Positions 1 to 13,600 of a stretch of 64,000 nucleotides of DNA are shown one piece after another. Each line of letters begins with the position of its first letter. Position 1 is the stretch's first letter. This DNA is from Mimachlamys varia. Its lineage: Eukaryota; Mollusca; Bivalvia; Pectinida; Pectinidae. The stretch spans positions 7,068,001-7,132,000 of the forward strand of contig OX392538.1 in NCBI GenBank assembly GCA_947623455.1. The letters run 5' to 3'. The notes beneath the pieces were generated by a model that did no database searches, was not told the origin of the DNA, and saw only the letters and a list, made by a program, of their open reading frames with translations. The translations under genes were made by a program, and so were the position numbers.

Positions 1-1066
1 GTATATTATAACCATCGATCAAAGATAGGGATATATCATGCACGTGCACACGTGCAAATGTAAATATCCTTTTAAACATACATATATACCAGAAAATAAT
101 AATTTACTATCCCGGATTTAGAAAGTTTGTGTTTATCTGGGATAGGGTTTAGTATTTGCCTAAATCAGTGTTATTATATTTTTCATATAATTCATCATAC
201 ATGTACATGTAACACGGTGTTGTCCGGTACTCTGCTGTGTTTAACAAACATATATAAGAAGTCATATACATCAAAATAAACAATGTGTCTCATTTTACTA
301 CAGAAACAGAGAAATGACGAACTTTTCTTAAAACCGACGTCTATGATGTCTTTGTGCACACCTACGATTGTTATTTACAATATTAATATCAACAGAATGT
401 ACAAATGAATCTCTTACAATTTTACATAACACTTTATGGAAAATCAAGCCCGTATGATTTTTTATCAACTAATTATAATGAACTCACATTTCTCTCGGCA
501 ACATGTCTGCATTCGTTAATGTGGGGGAACTTCAAAATATTCTGAAAATGGTTTCTACCCATTGTGTGTTGGAACCAGTTTGATCGTTGGCTGACCATCG
601 TAGTATTCCAGTATTCCTCCATGGAAGGTTTCTTTATTATGTTCATGTTGAATATAATTGCTAGAAAGTTGTGAAAATCTGAAATTCCTATCTTTTTCCA
701 TTCCCTGGTTCTCGATCTTGGTCGAAGATTTTCATCGCGGAATTGACTCTTGGCGTATCTACATTATATGAAAACCTTTAATATATGCTACTCAATTTTC
801 ACAAATGTATTTACATGTATTTAGTTTATTGATACAACTCTAAAAGTACATTTACACTTGTACAGTGCTGTACGTTTCCCGATGGTACATTGTGCATGTA
901 TTTAGTCTTTATACAACTCTAACAGATACATGTACATTATGTAGTTTATTGATACAATCTCAAACGATTGCACGTAAATATACAATCTCTGAGGCTATAT
1001 ATATAAATGTAAAATTATCAAGAAACGTATACTAGTACTGTAGATCTATGTAGACGATCGATTTGA
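1..1066. other. AT-rich intergenic, nothing supported
   Basis: There is only loose local repetition of TTTAGT(TT)TATTGATACAACTC around 815-960. No gene, RNA or element recognised. Confidence 0.6.
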
Positions 1067-1081
1067 TTGATCTGTTTGCAG

Positions 1082-1381
1082 ATGAAAGAAAAGAAATGTG
1101 TGTTGTTATTTTTTTTTTTTTTTTTTATCATTTCAACTTACGTGTTAGTGTGTCTGATGATTTCATTTGTCAGAATATCAGGGAAAAGCAACTTGAAGTA
1201 TGCTAACGGCTCAGCGTCTCTAGGAGGCATACGCATTAAACACGGAACGGTAACAAACGCCTTTCTTCTGTTTGGCTCCGGTAAAAGCGTCCTTATCCAC
1301 GGACCCGACATGGTGCTCTGCGGCTATGATGTCATAATGACGTCACCTTTTTTATTCCTGCGTCTCATCGTGGGGATGTGA
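1082..1381 (+). CDS. Doubtful open frame, small membrane-type protein
   Basis: An ATG at 1082 directly after an acceptor-like TTGATCTGTTTGCAG opens 99 codons: a phenylalanine run encoded by poly-T, a hydrophobic stretch, then a more GC-rich 60-codon part (GGIRIKHGTVTNAFLLFGSG). No family recognised. The better base composition of the second half is the only hint of coding; it could be chance. Confidence 0.15.
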   Translation: MKEKKCVLLFFFFFFIISTYVLVCLMISFVRISGKSNLKYANGSASLGGIRIKHGTVTNAFLLFGSGKSVLIHGPDMVLCGYDVIMTSPFLFLRLIVGM

Positions 1382-1489
1382 CGTTGTTTATCAGGATATT
1401 GCTAACACCTATTGATTATCGGAACTAATTATGACAAACAGTGTAAATCATTTACAAATTGTCCGTTCATACCACATCATATCGGCCCC

Positions 1490-1565
1490 ATCGGCCCATC
1501 GGCCCCCCGGCAGTTAACGGGACGTCATATCGGCCCCCATCGCCCCCCCGGCAGTGAAAAGGTGA
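1490..1565 (+). repeat. GC-rich short direct repeat
   Basis: CATATCGGCCCCATCGG ... CCCCCCGGCAGT occurs twice in about 70 bases (the second starts about 1526). It stands out from AT-rich surroundings. Confidence 0.7.
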
Positions 1566-1620
1566 AAGGCAATCTCTCGACGTACATGTGATGTGGATGT
1601 GTGCTCAATGCCTGTGTATT

Positions 1621-2090
1621 CACCGTGTATGACCGAATCCGGAAATAGCTACTTTTGAGGCGAGACATGTTCGCCGCAAGACAACTGGACAAGTCAGTTT
1701 CTAATGAATTTAACCACTTTTAGTAAGTTTACATCATTGACACTATGCATGCATGTTTTTTATTTCATCCCGTAACAGGAGAATGTTATAGTTAAGAATT
1801 CTATAAATTAATATTGATGGAAAAAGCAAAATGCTTGCCTAGTACCTGGCATTTGCCAGTACGATTTGTTTTATCAGGCTCTTATAAAATAGTGAACAGT
1901 CAATATATCGTTAGTTGTGCTCTGACAGACTTAATATAATAAAAACTAATGATTTTTCAGACCAGTTGGCGATGATATCATCTACACTGAAAAATAGACG
2001 TTGTTATCATCGTGTCCAGGTCTCCGATCAGGCCGAAGCGAGAGGTAAAGTAGCTATTTCCGGTTTCGGTCATCCACGGTGGTATCTGAA
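1621..2090. mobile_element. Inverted-end element, about 470 bp
   Basis: CACCGTG-ATGACCGAA-CCGGAAATAGCTACTTT at 1630-1664 is repeated inverted at about 2046-2084 with two or three mismatches. The interior is AT-rich with no coding signal. No exact target duplication was seen. Confidence 0.6.
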
Positions 2091-2129
2091 AGGCTGCGTC
2101 GTGCTCATGTATGACTCCTTGCAATAGTC

Positions 2130-5100
2130 CTGATATTTGCCAATTTAAAGTACTATACTGTCGAAAGCGTTTAGCATATCACATTATACTCACATCGGGT
2201 AAACCAGTCGTTCTACTCCCATAATTCTAAGCGTCAAACAGAGAGAAGTATGGTCGGGCATTACGTTATCGACGAGATGGAGTTTCCGACGCCTTTGCTA
2301 TTTTGTAATTATCTCGTAAACTCTCGCGTTATTTCTCACCAGGTGTCGTCTGCCTAATGCCCACACAACAAGAAACGTTTTTACCAAGAAAAATAGACTT
2401 TGCGTTTCAAACAGGTAATTTGATCTCATATTGAATATATAATCACGTAAAATCAAGTATTTACTTAAGTCCATTTTATATACATATTTAAAACCTTACC
2501 TGCAGCGTTCTGAGCCTCAGTCAAATTTGCAACGCTTAGCAAACATTGTGCCAGATGTCCCGAGTCTGATTATGTGATTATTAGCGACATATTACAACCA
2601 GGCAAAATTAATTTTGCAATTCAAGTAACGCGAAATTTTTGTTGTGTTATAAATAAAACGCTATGAAGGAGCATATTTCTGATTTTATTTTCTCATAAAA
2701 TAAATGGAAAATATTGGTTTTTTTTTTTTCATATCAGACCCTGTGAAGTGTCTAGTATACGATTTCAATAAAAAGATTGTAATGGTAGGCAATGCGGTGT
2801 TTTAAACAGAGAATTATACAAAACAGATTGACTTATGCAATAGCTTATGTCACTTCCGTTGAAAATATTGAAACTTATTATTTATAAGGATGATTATTTG
2901 AAACTCAAATGTTGGTTCTTGAAAATGTTTTCCTGTTACAAAATTCGACTGGTGTGGTCTTCAATGCTTTTGAAACGCCTAGGGAGCACTACCGTCGATA
3001 ACACAATATAGTGTCATGGCGGTCGCCATGACGAGTAGCAGTAGGAAAGTGCCGATATTGTAAAGAGGAAATAACGAATTGACAGAAAAACAATTGTACG
3101 GGTAAGGTAAAAGATAGACTATTGCATAAATAATATTGGGATATTTTATTAACAGTGTGCTATTTGCGATAATTGATTACCCCGTCGAAAACCGGATGTT
3201 CAAGGGTACACTATGTAACTGTCATTATCTAAGAATTTGGTATGTTCGGCCAGGGTACACAATGTTCTACACTGACACTGGTCTGCTGGCCCCAGTCTAC
3301 CTAAGATCCTGTCGGTCTACCTGGTAGTGCAGCGGTAGTGGTCCAGCAGACCACCTTCAAAACCACAAAAATCCCACTGAAGATTTGTCTTGTATTCGCC
3401 TCAAATTCTTAAAAATTGTTAAATCAAAATACAAAAGAAAGAGAAAAAAGAAAAAAAGGATCAATGTTTTGACCTCAGATTTGCTTCTAGAGATTAAAAA
3501 GAAATCCCTAAGATCCTCGCCCGTTAGTTGTTCACCTAACAGCATGCAAGTCTACCTTATTTTTTTTCTGTAGGTGGTCCTGCTGTCTACCAGGTCAAAT
3601 GCGTTAGTGTAGAACACTGGTACAGGACCAAAAATCTTTGTGAAAGAAGCGAACGCTCACCGAAATATCAAAAATTGTGTAGTGTCTAGGGAGACATTAG
3701 GAAGGAGAAAATTGCCAATAAGTAAAAGATAAGATCCCAAATTTAGTCGCCTCTTGCGATCATGCAACGGGGGGCAACAGGCACAATTCTTACGCTCTGC
3801 CTTCAGGGCGGTTGGTTTTATGCTTGCACATGATAACACCAGCTTAGTTTGACCATGTCTAGGGTATGGAGTAAAAGCATGGGAATCGTACATACCACAC
3901 ATGTTTAAACTACTAGAAAAACGCCAAACGGAAAGGTACTTAATAACTGACAGGAACAAATAAGTCTTCAAACGAAGAATGCCCGTTGTTATTCTGTAGA
4001 CGTTATAGGGAAGACAAGATAAAGGGGTTCACAATATGATGGAACACTTGGAACAAGAGCATCATAGGGGCTCTGGTCAACAAAACAAACGTACTCGAGG
4101 ACAAAACCTGGGTCTACATCATGTAGATAAATCAGCAAATTGTTAGCATACTCTCCTTACATTTGTTAAAAACATTTTGCTGTTCAAGATCTTTTTAAAA
4201 TGTTATTCATGTATCTTACATAGCATATATAACTACAATGATAAGTATTATACACGATCAGTTAAAAATGTCTTTTTGAAGAAAACAAATCCGACCCCTC
4301 CTCCCCTTCCTCCTGAAAAATAAATATATAAACATAAAACGGATCAAAAATAGGAAAATTGTATAATGACAACGAAAAAGGCTTTCTCAAAGAAAAATGT
4401 TTAATTTTCATCTGTTGACAGTTTGAATTACAAATGAAGGGATATATGCAAATGGACAAACTGCAAACATACAAACTTCAGCAACGTACAATTAAGTCGT
4501 AGCATCCAGCATCAAAACATGCACACACAATGCTATCAGTCCTTTACCGTTTCTATATAAAGTGTAACAGAAGTACTGAGGGAAATACACCCTATCTGTT
4601 TGAGTGAAGACTATTACATTTAATTAAAACATCACCACTAAAAGTATCCATTCCTTTAAAATGATTGGTAAGTTAAAAGTGCTATTTGTTCTATCAAATT
4701 ATTCATATATAACAAGATCAAGACATTATTCCTTTGACAGCAATATTTCAGATAATATACAACCAGGTATAAAAAACCTTAATGAATGATATAATGGATG
4801 TTCAGTGATACGTCAGAGAAACAGTAGGCGGCCATTTAACCAATAGTGTAATGTAACGTTCGATCACATCTAATATAGTAAACATACATTAAAATATACC
4901 AAATACTACCACCACACACAACTCCTGTATATACCGAGGAGGGTTACATTGTTTTAGAACAATATATTGTGAATATGTTTGTCGATCTGTGACAAACAAA
5001 ATTCATGTCTATTTTGACCTGTTTTAAAAATTAGAGAATATCTTATACATTTCAGCATATACTATATCTATGGATTTAATTATCATAATTGATTATAATC

Positions 5101-5430
5101 AATAAAAATTGATTATAGTCAATAATAATTGATTAATCAGTTATAAGTGATATGAAACATGTATGACCAAGGTTGTTAAATGACGTGGCCTGTTTTAAGG
5201 AATGGCAAAAATAATTTATTTTTCAATCTCATGTGCTCTGTTACGTTTTCTATATAATTTATGAGACGACCCAATTATGAGAACTTTGATTTGAAGAATT
5301 CTTTTCACGTCTCAAGTGTGTCTCCTTTATTAATGAAAGAAACTATTTAGATGAATTCAAATCGCATCAAAACCCAAAAGGAGATAGATAGAGACAGCCA
5401 TAACAGCACGTACGTAATGAGTTCACGCAT
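2130..5430. other. Intergenic, mostly featureless
   Basis: A 20-base palindrome GTCATGGCG-GT-CGCCATGAC is at 3013-3032. Weak inverted copies of GTTCTACACTGACACTGG lie near 3260 and 3615, and an AT palindrome group (ATTGATTATAATCAAT) at 5080-5140. No coding region recognised; short open frames are AT-rich noise. Confidence 0.6.
3660..3850. repeat. Possible bivalve interspersed repeat fragment
   Basis: TTTAGTCGCCTCTTGCGATC, ATGCAACGGGGGGCAACAGG and CACAATTCTTACGC resemble a repeat tail I associate with bivalve genomes. Ends not defined. Confidence 0.3.
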
Positions 5431-5454
5431 AATCTACGATACCATCAGTTTTAA

Positions 5455-5670
5455 ACGCTTCATGAGTTTACACCTGATATCTGGAAGGGATTGTATGTAT
5501 ATATGAACCTGAATGAGTTTACACCTTATATCTGGAAGGGATTGTATGTATACATGAACCTGAAGGAGTTTACACCTTATATCTGGAAAGGATTGTATGT
5601 ACACATGAACCTGAAGGAGTTTACACTTATATCTCGAAGGGATTGTATGTTTTACATGAACCTGAAGAGT
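5455..5670 (+). repeat. ~51-bp tandem repeat
   Basis: Four copies of GGAGTTTACACCTTATATCT, GGAAGGGATTGTATGTA and ACATGAACCTGAA downstream of the integrin gene. Short open frames on both strands here reflect the repeat. Confidence 0.9.
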
Positions 5671-6301
5671 ATTGAGGGCACACAAAGAACATATATACTT
5701 TATTTTCTTCTCCATAGCATGAAACAATTTCTGTTACAATATCGAAATGCTATTATAAAATAAGTAATGACATATATATTTATCAATATGTATCTAATAT
5801 ATATTATCTACGTTTTATCTATACTTAGATTCAGTAAACTGTGTATAAACTGTTAATAACTGTAAGGAGAGGGCGCTCATAAAATTAACCTGTTTCCTAA
5901 TCCATTCTATCAAAGAACTGAACAATAAAATATTCTGAAATGAAGAACAAAAAAACTTTAGAAAGTATCGTAGTTTGCCACTCACTACATACCGACATGT
6001 AACCAGCCATGGGCACGTGGTTATAATGTATGAACCGTGTAACACACAAGCAATTAAAGCATTAATCAGTGAAAGCATGATAAAAGTGTAAACAAAAGAT
6101 AATGAACGAATTCTAACGACTTATCTGAACAAACGATAATGAACAAGTCCTCACGCCGAACCCGTCACGCTATAGAAGGGAATGTGTTAAATTCAAAATT
6201 CTCATATCATATGACGATATAGCAGCTAGCTACATGTAGCCATGTTCTTCAGACACGTGTATAACGTCAGAGTCTTCAGATATGAAAATAACATACTCTA
6301 T

Positions 6302-6622
6302 TCTGACACCTGTTGTTTTAATTATCAACGAACGCTTTCATTGACATTTTTAGCCTTGTACATATCCTATATCTATCAAAAAAATACACAGATATATTTC
6401 ACTTCTAGCAAAAAACATTCTCTAACAATAGCACTTTCTGTTCTCACATAATAAAACCAAATTAATGACACCTGTTGTTTTAATTATCAACGAACGCTTT
6501 CATTGACATTTTTGGCCTTGTGCATATCCTATATCCATCAAAAAAATACACAGATATATTTCACTTCTAGCAAAAAACATTCTCTACCAATAGCACTTTC
6601 TGTTCTCACATAATAAAATTTC
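6302..6622 (+). repeat. Tandem direct duplication, two copies at 166-bp spacing
   Basis: About 155 bases from ACACCTGTTGTTTTAATTAT to CTGTTCTCACATAATAAAA occur twice with only a few differences. No coding signal. Confidence 0.92.
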
Positions 6623-7049
6623 CAAATTAAATTACAGAAAGTCTTCCAATTTGAATCCCTTCTATCAGTATATTATCAGCAAACTAATGGCTTGCTTGAT
6701 ATTCCTGATAAAACGATGTTAATATATATTTGTTTAACGGTGGACTGGATTATATGATTTAAATGATATTACCTGTTTTAAGAATATCATTTCATGTTAA
6801 ATGGCACAGTCAAATATTGATCTTTTCTGCGTATGACATTGATAGTTTGTACGTCCATAAACTAATTAACCGCCCTCCCACTCCCCAAAAAACCCTGGAA
6901 CAAAAAATGGAACAAGGGTTACATGACGCAACAACTTTTATAAACGTTCACTTTGATTCGTCTCATAAACTAGTCAAACACTACCTTACATTATGTTTAC
7001 AATCTACGAATCCATGTGCCACTGCACTCTAGTCTTTCCTATAAACAGT

Positions 7050-7077
7050 TACCCCCCCCCCCACACACACACACACT
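7050..7077 (+). repeat. Poly-C and (CA)n microsatellite
   Basis: A run of about 11 C followed by CACACACACACACAC, downstream of the integrin poly(A) signal. Confidence 0.9.
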
Positions 7078-7314
7078 TAAGAATCCTCGTCCCTTTGCAC
7101 TTTGATCTTGTCTATATGCAGTTACCTCCCCTTAACATTTGTTTGCATATAGCAGCAGCAAATTTTAGCCACAGTACTTCCATAGACTCGATAACGTTAG
7201 AACGTTAGGTTTGATGATCTGCGTCGATCCTGCGGATTCTGTACACTCAGATTGTAATTGAGTGAAGTTTTGCATTCTTATATATGATATGTCTATCGGA
7301 AGGAATTTCTTCCT

Positions 7315-7320
7315 TTTATT
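7315..7320 (-). terminator. Poly(A) signal AATAAA of the integrin gene
   Basis: The first AATAAA on the minus strand downstream of the stop codon, about 185 nt past it. The implied 3' UTR is short and AT-rich. Cleavage site not located. Confidence 0.5.
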
Positions 7321-7504
7321 AACTTTAAAAACAATTTCTAATACTTAAACTTTGGCAGTGGTACACGGATCTTAAATCTATTTCATTACATCATATATAC
7401 CTAGCTGTTTGCAACACCCATATCTCTCTTGTTAACTAGAACAATATCCCACTAAGGTTAAAATCACACACATTCATATTCATTCTAAAATATTGTGCTT
7501 TTCA

Positions 7505-7669
7505 TCAGTCTAAAAACGCCATTTCACCCGGATCTGCAGTTTTAGATTTAACGCTGGAACCGGCGTTTCGGTGCATAGCCGACCCTCTCTGGGAACGCCT
7601 GGCATTGTAGCCACTCTTCCGCTTCCATGCTTGTACTTCTTCGCGCTTCTTTCTCTTGAAGAATCCACA
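7505..7669 (-). CDS. Integrin alpha exon 21: cytoplasmic tail and stop
   Basis: Acceptor TTCGTTGCAG|TGT; stop TGA at 7505-7507. Residues 960-1013 start CGFFKRKKREE, the universal alpha-tail motif that clasps the beta subunit and binds regulators. The rest is strongly basic with many Ser and no close match that I recognise. Confidence 0.96.
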   Translation of the reverse strand, partial: CGFFKRKKREEVQAWKRKSGYNARRSQRGSAMHRNAGSSVKSKTADPGEMAFLD

Positions 7670-10600
7670 CTGCAACGAACAATGCGATATATCAGTTTGT
7701 ACCATACTTTGACGTACGACCAATGAATGAGCAAAGTTACAGTGAAAGTGTTGTGATTGTGGAGCTGAAGAAGAACTAAGTGTTACAGCACCTGAACTTA
7801 TATATATATGTAACCATTTTCATTCTCACGCATTGGTATTGTACTCAAGACCAATTTCTTGTTTGGGGTGTACACTAATAATAAGATATCATTTTGTCAA
7901 TGAATTGGTGAACAATGAAGAGCGTGTAAGCTTAACAATGTTTTAAATGTTTTACAATGACTTGGTAGAAGTAAACAAGAAATGGAATGAACAAGAGAAC
8001 AATTTCACGAATACGGACTTAAGGCTTACAAAGCAGATGTGTGGTTAGAGAATGCAAAAATATTTCAGTTAACTTACTATGCAGGTTGATCAGAACTATG
8101 GGCAAGTTTTATTGTCGCCATCTTTGTCTCATTGAAAAATATTTTGTATCTTTAAGTGATATGAGGATGGACGTTTTTTTATTATGCTCATTAGTTTGTT
8201 TACTTGTTGCGATTAACAAAGATGACCCGGTTTTCATTTCATGACTTGATGTTTACTTGGATGTGGCAAAGTTTTACATGGCGGGTGTCGCCGATGAAAC
8301 AGAAGACGCTTTCCCTACCGGAACACATGGTCTTATTATCTTGTACTTTCACAAGGGTCTCCATGTAAATTTTCCTTTGTTCACATTTTGCCCCCGGTTT
8401 AACCGATTTTGAGTTCGGATTATGGTTTGGTTATCGCGTCGGTACTCTCAATTTTTTTTATTTCATGTATAAAAGAATTGGAAGTATTTTTGCTAACGTT
8501 CAGAGTGTTATGTAAGTTCAGCGGTGACATCCGTGTTGCATGAAGCGCTATATATTTACGTTTTTACTGCAGAAACATTTTCAGATGTTATATATATTTT
8601 CTAGTCAGCGTTCGTATTTAGTTGGTCATCTAACGGCATTGGCTTAACACCATGATAACTCGTTGCTTTCATCATACTAGCATGAAATGTATTTCTGCAT
8701 GGTGAAGATCTTATAATGGGTAAGAGCACAAATGAAAATACATTATAATGGTAATTAGGGTATACTTTGCATATGTGTCATATAGTTAGATTAGCGTACC
8801 TTCCAGAGCAGCAGTCCTAGTGCTACAAACAGCAGAAGACCTCCAAGGCACCCTACTATGAGGATCCAGATTTCAATTTCCTCTGTTACCTTTCTCTCTG
8901 AAGCTGGGAAAATGTCGACACGGATCTGAAATGCATTGCAACTGATTAAGATAACATAAATAGTTTATAAGCTTCTTCTAAATACAGGCACCTAGTACTC
9001 ATCCTTACCTAAAATCATAGAAAGATTGTAGCGCCCAGCATTAAATGATCTCTTTCAAATATACAAAAGATTTTATAAATCTTCTTTGATCTTTGTTTCT
9101 CTTACTGACAATGTTTTCCCAACAGTCTCAAATTAACACATGCAAAACGATACCAAGGGAAAACGACATATAAAATTGGAACAAAAGACAATATTTAATT
9201 GAATGAACAATATAAGATGGATTTCGATCGATCAATTTGTTGGTGACGACTCTAAAAAGTAAATAGAAACAACTACAGGAAGGGAACTTACATTGCATTC
9301 GGGGAAGAATCATTCAGTACAGAAAATTGCTGCAATAAACATTTTCTACCAATAATCCGAGTTAGGTTCCTTTTGGTGAGTTTGTTTACTATATCAGTCT
9401 CAAAACAGGCTTACATAACTAACACCCAGGGAAACCTACATTTCAAATGTTCAAACAAATTCTCTTTGTAATTTCAGATTTTCCACAAAGACCGAAAGGA
9501 CCATATATTTATCTTAAAAAGAAAGAGATACCTTCATTATTTTTTGAAAAATAGCGATAAAAATCGTTATTGTCATCTTCAATTATGGCTGTCACTTTGC
9601 CATTCTTTATATTATTTTAAAGCAAACATGCACACTTGAGGAGGGGAACAATCTTTTTAAATTTGAGAAAGACCCTTCTATCTGGTTGTTACGATATAAC
9701 AAATATAAAACTTCAAAATCCAAATGCGATTTCGTATTCAAGCTAGATCTTAAACGTAAACATGTAAAATTACAGACAAACGCAAATGTTTATATGATAT
9801 TAGAGAAATAACAACATTAAAACATGGTTTAAGGCGAAAGAACTACGGAGGAGAGACGACAAGTTGAGCAAAACGTCTGGAGATATCAGTAAAAATTATA
9901 TAAGTTAATTGTTCTCCTTCTGAAAGAGAACGCAGCACCCACCTCAGCTTTGACTGGTTTCGTTGGCCAAAATATATCAAGTTGCGGATATTGGGGCTTG
10001 TGGACCTCTGCTGTGGTGACGTAGTTTAACCGTTCTGCGTTCTAGTAAAACATTGTATGTCATTGTAGTATGGTATCAAAGCGTTTTGAACAAACATTGT
10101 GCAGATTTATAAAAGAATATATAAAAATAATGATAATAATAAAAATATTCTATCACCAACATTACAAATTTGTTATGAACTAAACCAGAATTTGTTTTAA
10201 TGCATTTTCATACATTATTTTCTTTATACAGTCTTCAATCTGATTATTTATCACGTTTTCCTGCATGTTAACAAAATTAGATACGTATCCGTTAATAATA
10301 TAAATCTTACAAAACTTGACGCTACACTCGTTTCCTCTCTTCATTGCTTCATCCATAGGATTATTATCCTTACTAATAAAACATATTTCATTTTGTCTTT
10401 ACTTTCATAAGTAACCTTTTTAAGGCAGGCATTGCCGAGGTGATATCTTAGATAGATTTATTTCTTAGTCAAAGTTGATTTAAGACTCCACCGTATGTTT
10501 CCGCGGCAACATACCGTACCAAATTGAGGTACCTGATTGCAAAATGAGTTGGATGTTCGGTAGGTTGTACCCGCACATCATACTTGCTATATTAAAGGTC

Positions 10601-13600
10601 ATCTGGTGTCCCTGTTATGATTGCGTTCATGACCTACCTTGTCGAAGGTGAGAGCTGCCTCCGTGATGTTGATAGTCACAGCAACAATTGCTAGGGAAGA
10701 TACATCCAAGTGTGTCAGCAAACACTCCATATGAACACAGTCGTAGTTAGCGCATGTCTAATAGAACAAAAACAATACCAGCTACACACATTGTTCCTCT
10801 CAAATATCAATTTACGAATAGTAAAGTTTACTAAACCTTTCTTTTAAAGCAACCTACCATTTTTAGCTAATAATGTTAAGCACCTTATCGCCTCGAAGTC
10901 ACATTTATGTGGCCTTGATGTGTTTATATCGTTTAAGGTTCATCATTGGAGGAATATCTACCACCAACAAAAGTTAAAACATGTTTTACCACACGTGATA
11001 TGAATATCTTGTATAATGCATTAGTCACGGAATGTCGAGATTTTCGTGATGTATGTCGACTACCGACAAACAGACTTACGGAACAGGGGATCAAGAGATA
11101 CAGGTTGATGAAAACCATGAACAAGTTTAATCGCGCCGTCTTGGAATCATTGAGAAATCTTTTGTATCGTTGAATATGATCATAAGTATCCCTACTTGTT
11201 GTGATTGAGAATGATGCATCAGTTCTTACTTTGAGGGCATGGTATTTACTTGGATGAGATCCAGATTTACACGGCGGGTCTTGTCGAAGAAGCAACCTTT
11301 CCATTGTTCATGTTTTGCCTATAGTTTAATCGATTTTCAATTCGGATTTGTTTGTTTTTTTTAACAATTTAGCATTTTCTAATTATATATTATTTTTTTG
11401 TTAATATTGTTTCAAGTTTTCCAGTTTCATAATGTCTTTGTTAAGTCATTTATTCTAGATTTCTTTTTCAATATCCTTTTGATTACAGAAAAACCCTTTG
11501 TTTGTTCATATTTTGCCTCTGGTTTAATACAAAATGTAAGTCTATTCTTTTCATTGAACTTTGTAACATTTTACGTAATATCGAAATTTTATTTCAACAA
11601 ACGCTGTCTTCGCATTCGTAGACTTATACTGATTCCAGTTGCGCATTCATTCAACAAACATCAGATGAGCTCTTATGGTCGGGTAGTATGCACTTTCCCT
11701 CCCTTCTTTACATGTTTGACTATAATGTTTCCCCCCCTTCTTTACATGTTTGACTATAATGTTTCCCTCCCCCCTTCTTTACATGTTTGACTATAATGTT
11801 TCCCCCCCTTCTTTACATGTTTGACTATAATGTTCCCCCCCCCCCTTCTTTACATGTTTGACTATAATGTCCCCCCTTCTTTACATGTTTGACTAAAATG
11901 TTTCCCCCCTTCTTTACATGTTTGACTATAATGTTTCCCTCCCCCCTTCTTTACATGTTTGACTATAATGTTTCCCCCCCCCCCCTTCTTTACATGTTTG
12001 ACTATAATGTCCCCCCTTCTTTACATGTTTGACTAAAATGTTTCCCCCCCTTCTTTACATGTTTGACTATAATGTTTCCCTCCCCCATTCTTTACATGTT
12101 TGACTATAATGTCCCCCCCTCCTTCTTTACATGTTTGACAATAATGTTCCCCCCCTTCTTTACATGTTTGACTATAATGTTTCCCCACTTCTTTACATGT
12201 TTGACTATAATGTTCGCCCCCCTTCTTTACATGTTTGACTATAATGTTTCCCCCCTTCTTTACATGTTTGACTATAATGTTTCCCTCCCCCCTTCTTTAC
12301 ATGTTTGACTATAATGTTTCCCTCCCCCCTTCTTTACATGTTTGACTATAATGTTTCCCCCCTTCTTTACATGTTTGACTATAATGTTTCCCCCTTCTTT
12401 ACATGTTTAACTATAATGTTTCCCTCCCCCCTTCTTTACATGTTTGACTATAATGTTTCCCTCCCCCCTTCTTTACATGTTTGACTATAATGTTTCCCTC
12501 CCCCCTTCTTTACATGTTTGACTATAATGTTTCCCCCCTTCTTTACATGTTTGACTATAATGTTTCCCCCTTCTTTACATGTTTGACTATAATGTTTCCC
12601 TCCCCCCTTCTTTACATGTTTGACTATAATGTTTCCCTCCCTTCTTTACATGTTTGACTATAATGTTTCCCCACTTCTTTACATGTTTGACTATAATGTT
12701 CGCCCCCCTTCTTTACATGTTTGACTATAATGTTTCCCCCCTTCTTTACATGTTTGACTATAATGTTTCCCTCCCCCCTTCTTTACATGTTTGACTATAA
12801 TGTTTCCCTCCCCCCTTCTTTACATGTTTGACTATAATGTTTCCCCCCTTCTTTACATGTTTGACTATAATGTTTCCCCCTTCTTTACATGTTTGACTAT
12901 AATGTTTCCCTCCCCCCTTCTTTACATGTTTGACTATAATGTTTCCCTCCCCCCTTCTTTACATGTTTGACTATAATGTTTCCCTCCCTTCTTTACATGT
13001 TTGACTATAATGTTTCCCTCCCTTCTTTACATGTTTGACTATAATGTTTCCCCCCCTTCTTTACATGTTTGACTATAATGTTCCCCCCCTTCTTTACATG
13101 TTTGACTATAATGTTTCCCCCCCTTCTTTACATGTTTGACTATAATGTTTCCCTCCCTTCTTTACATGTTTGACTATAATGTCCCCCCCTCCTTCTTTAC
13201 ATGTTTGACTATAATGTTTCCCCCCCGCCTTCTTTACATGTTTGACTATAATGTTTCCCCCTTCTTTACATGTTTAACTATAATGTTTCCCCCTTCTTTA
13301 CATGTTTGACTATAATGTTTCCCCCTTCTTTACATGTTTGACTATAATGTTTCCCTCCCCCCTTCTTTACATGTTTGACTATAATGTTTCCCTCCCCCCT
13401 TCTTTACATGTTTGACTATAATGTTTCCCTCCCCCCTTCTTTACATGTTTGACTATAATGTTTCCCTCCCCCCTTCTTTACATGTTTGACTATAATGTTT
13501 CCCTCCCCCCTTCTTTACATGTTTGACTATAATGTTTCCCCCTTCTTTACATGTTTGACTATAATGTTTCCCTCCCCCCTTCTTTACATGTTTGACTATA

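Noticed and set aside
10933..11304. 123-codon minus frame opposite the RT-related repeat copy
   Set aside because: It is the antisense shadow of the reverse-transcriptase-like frame at 10946-11173.
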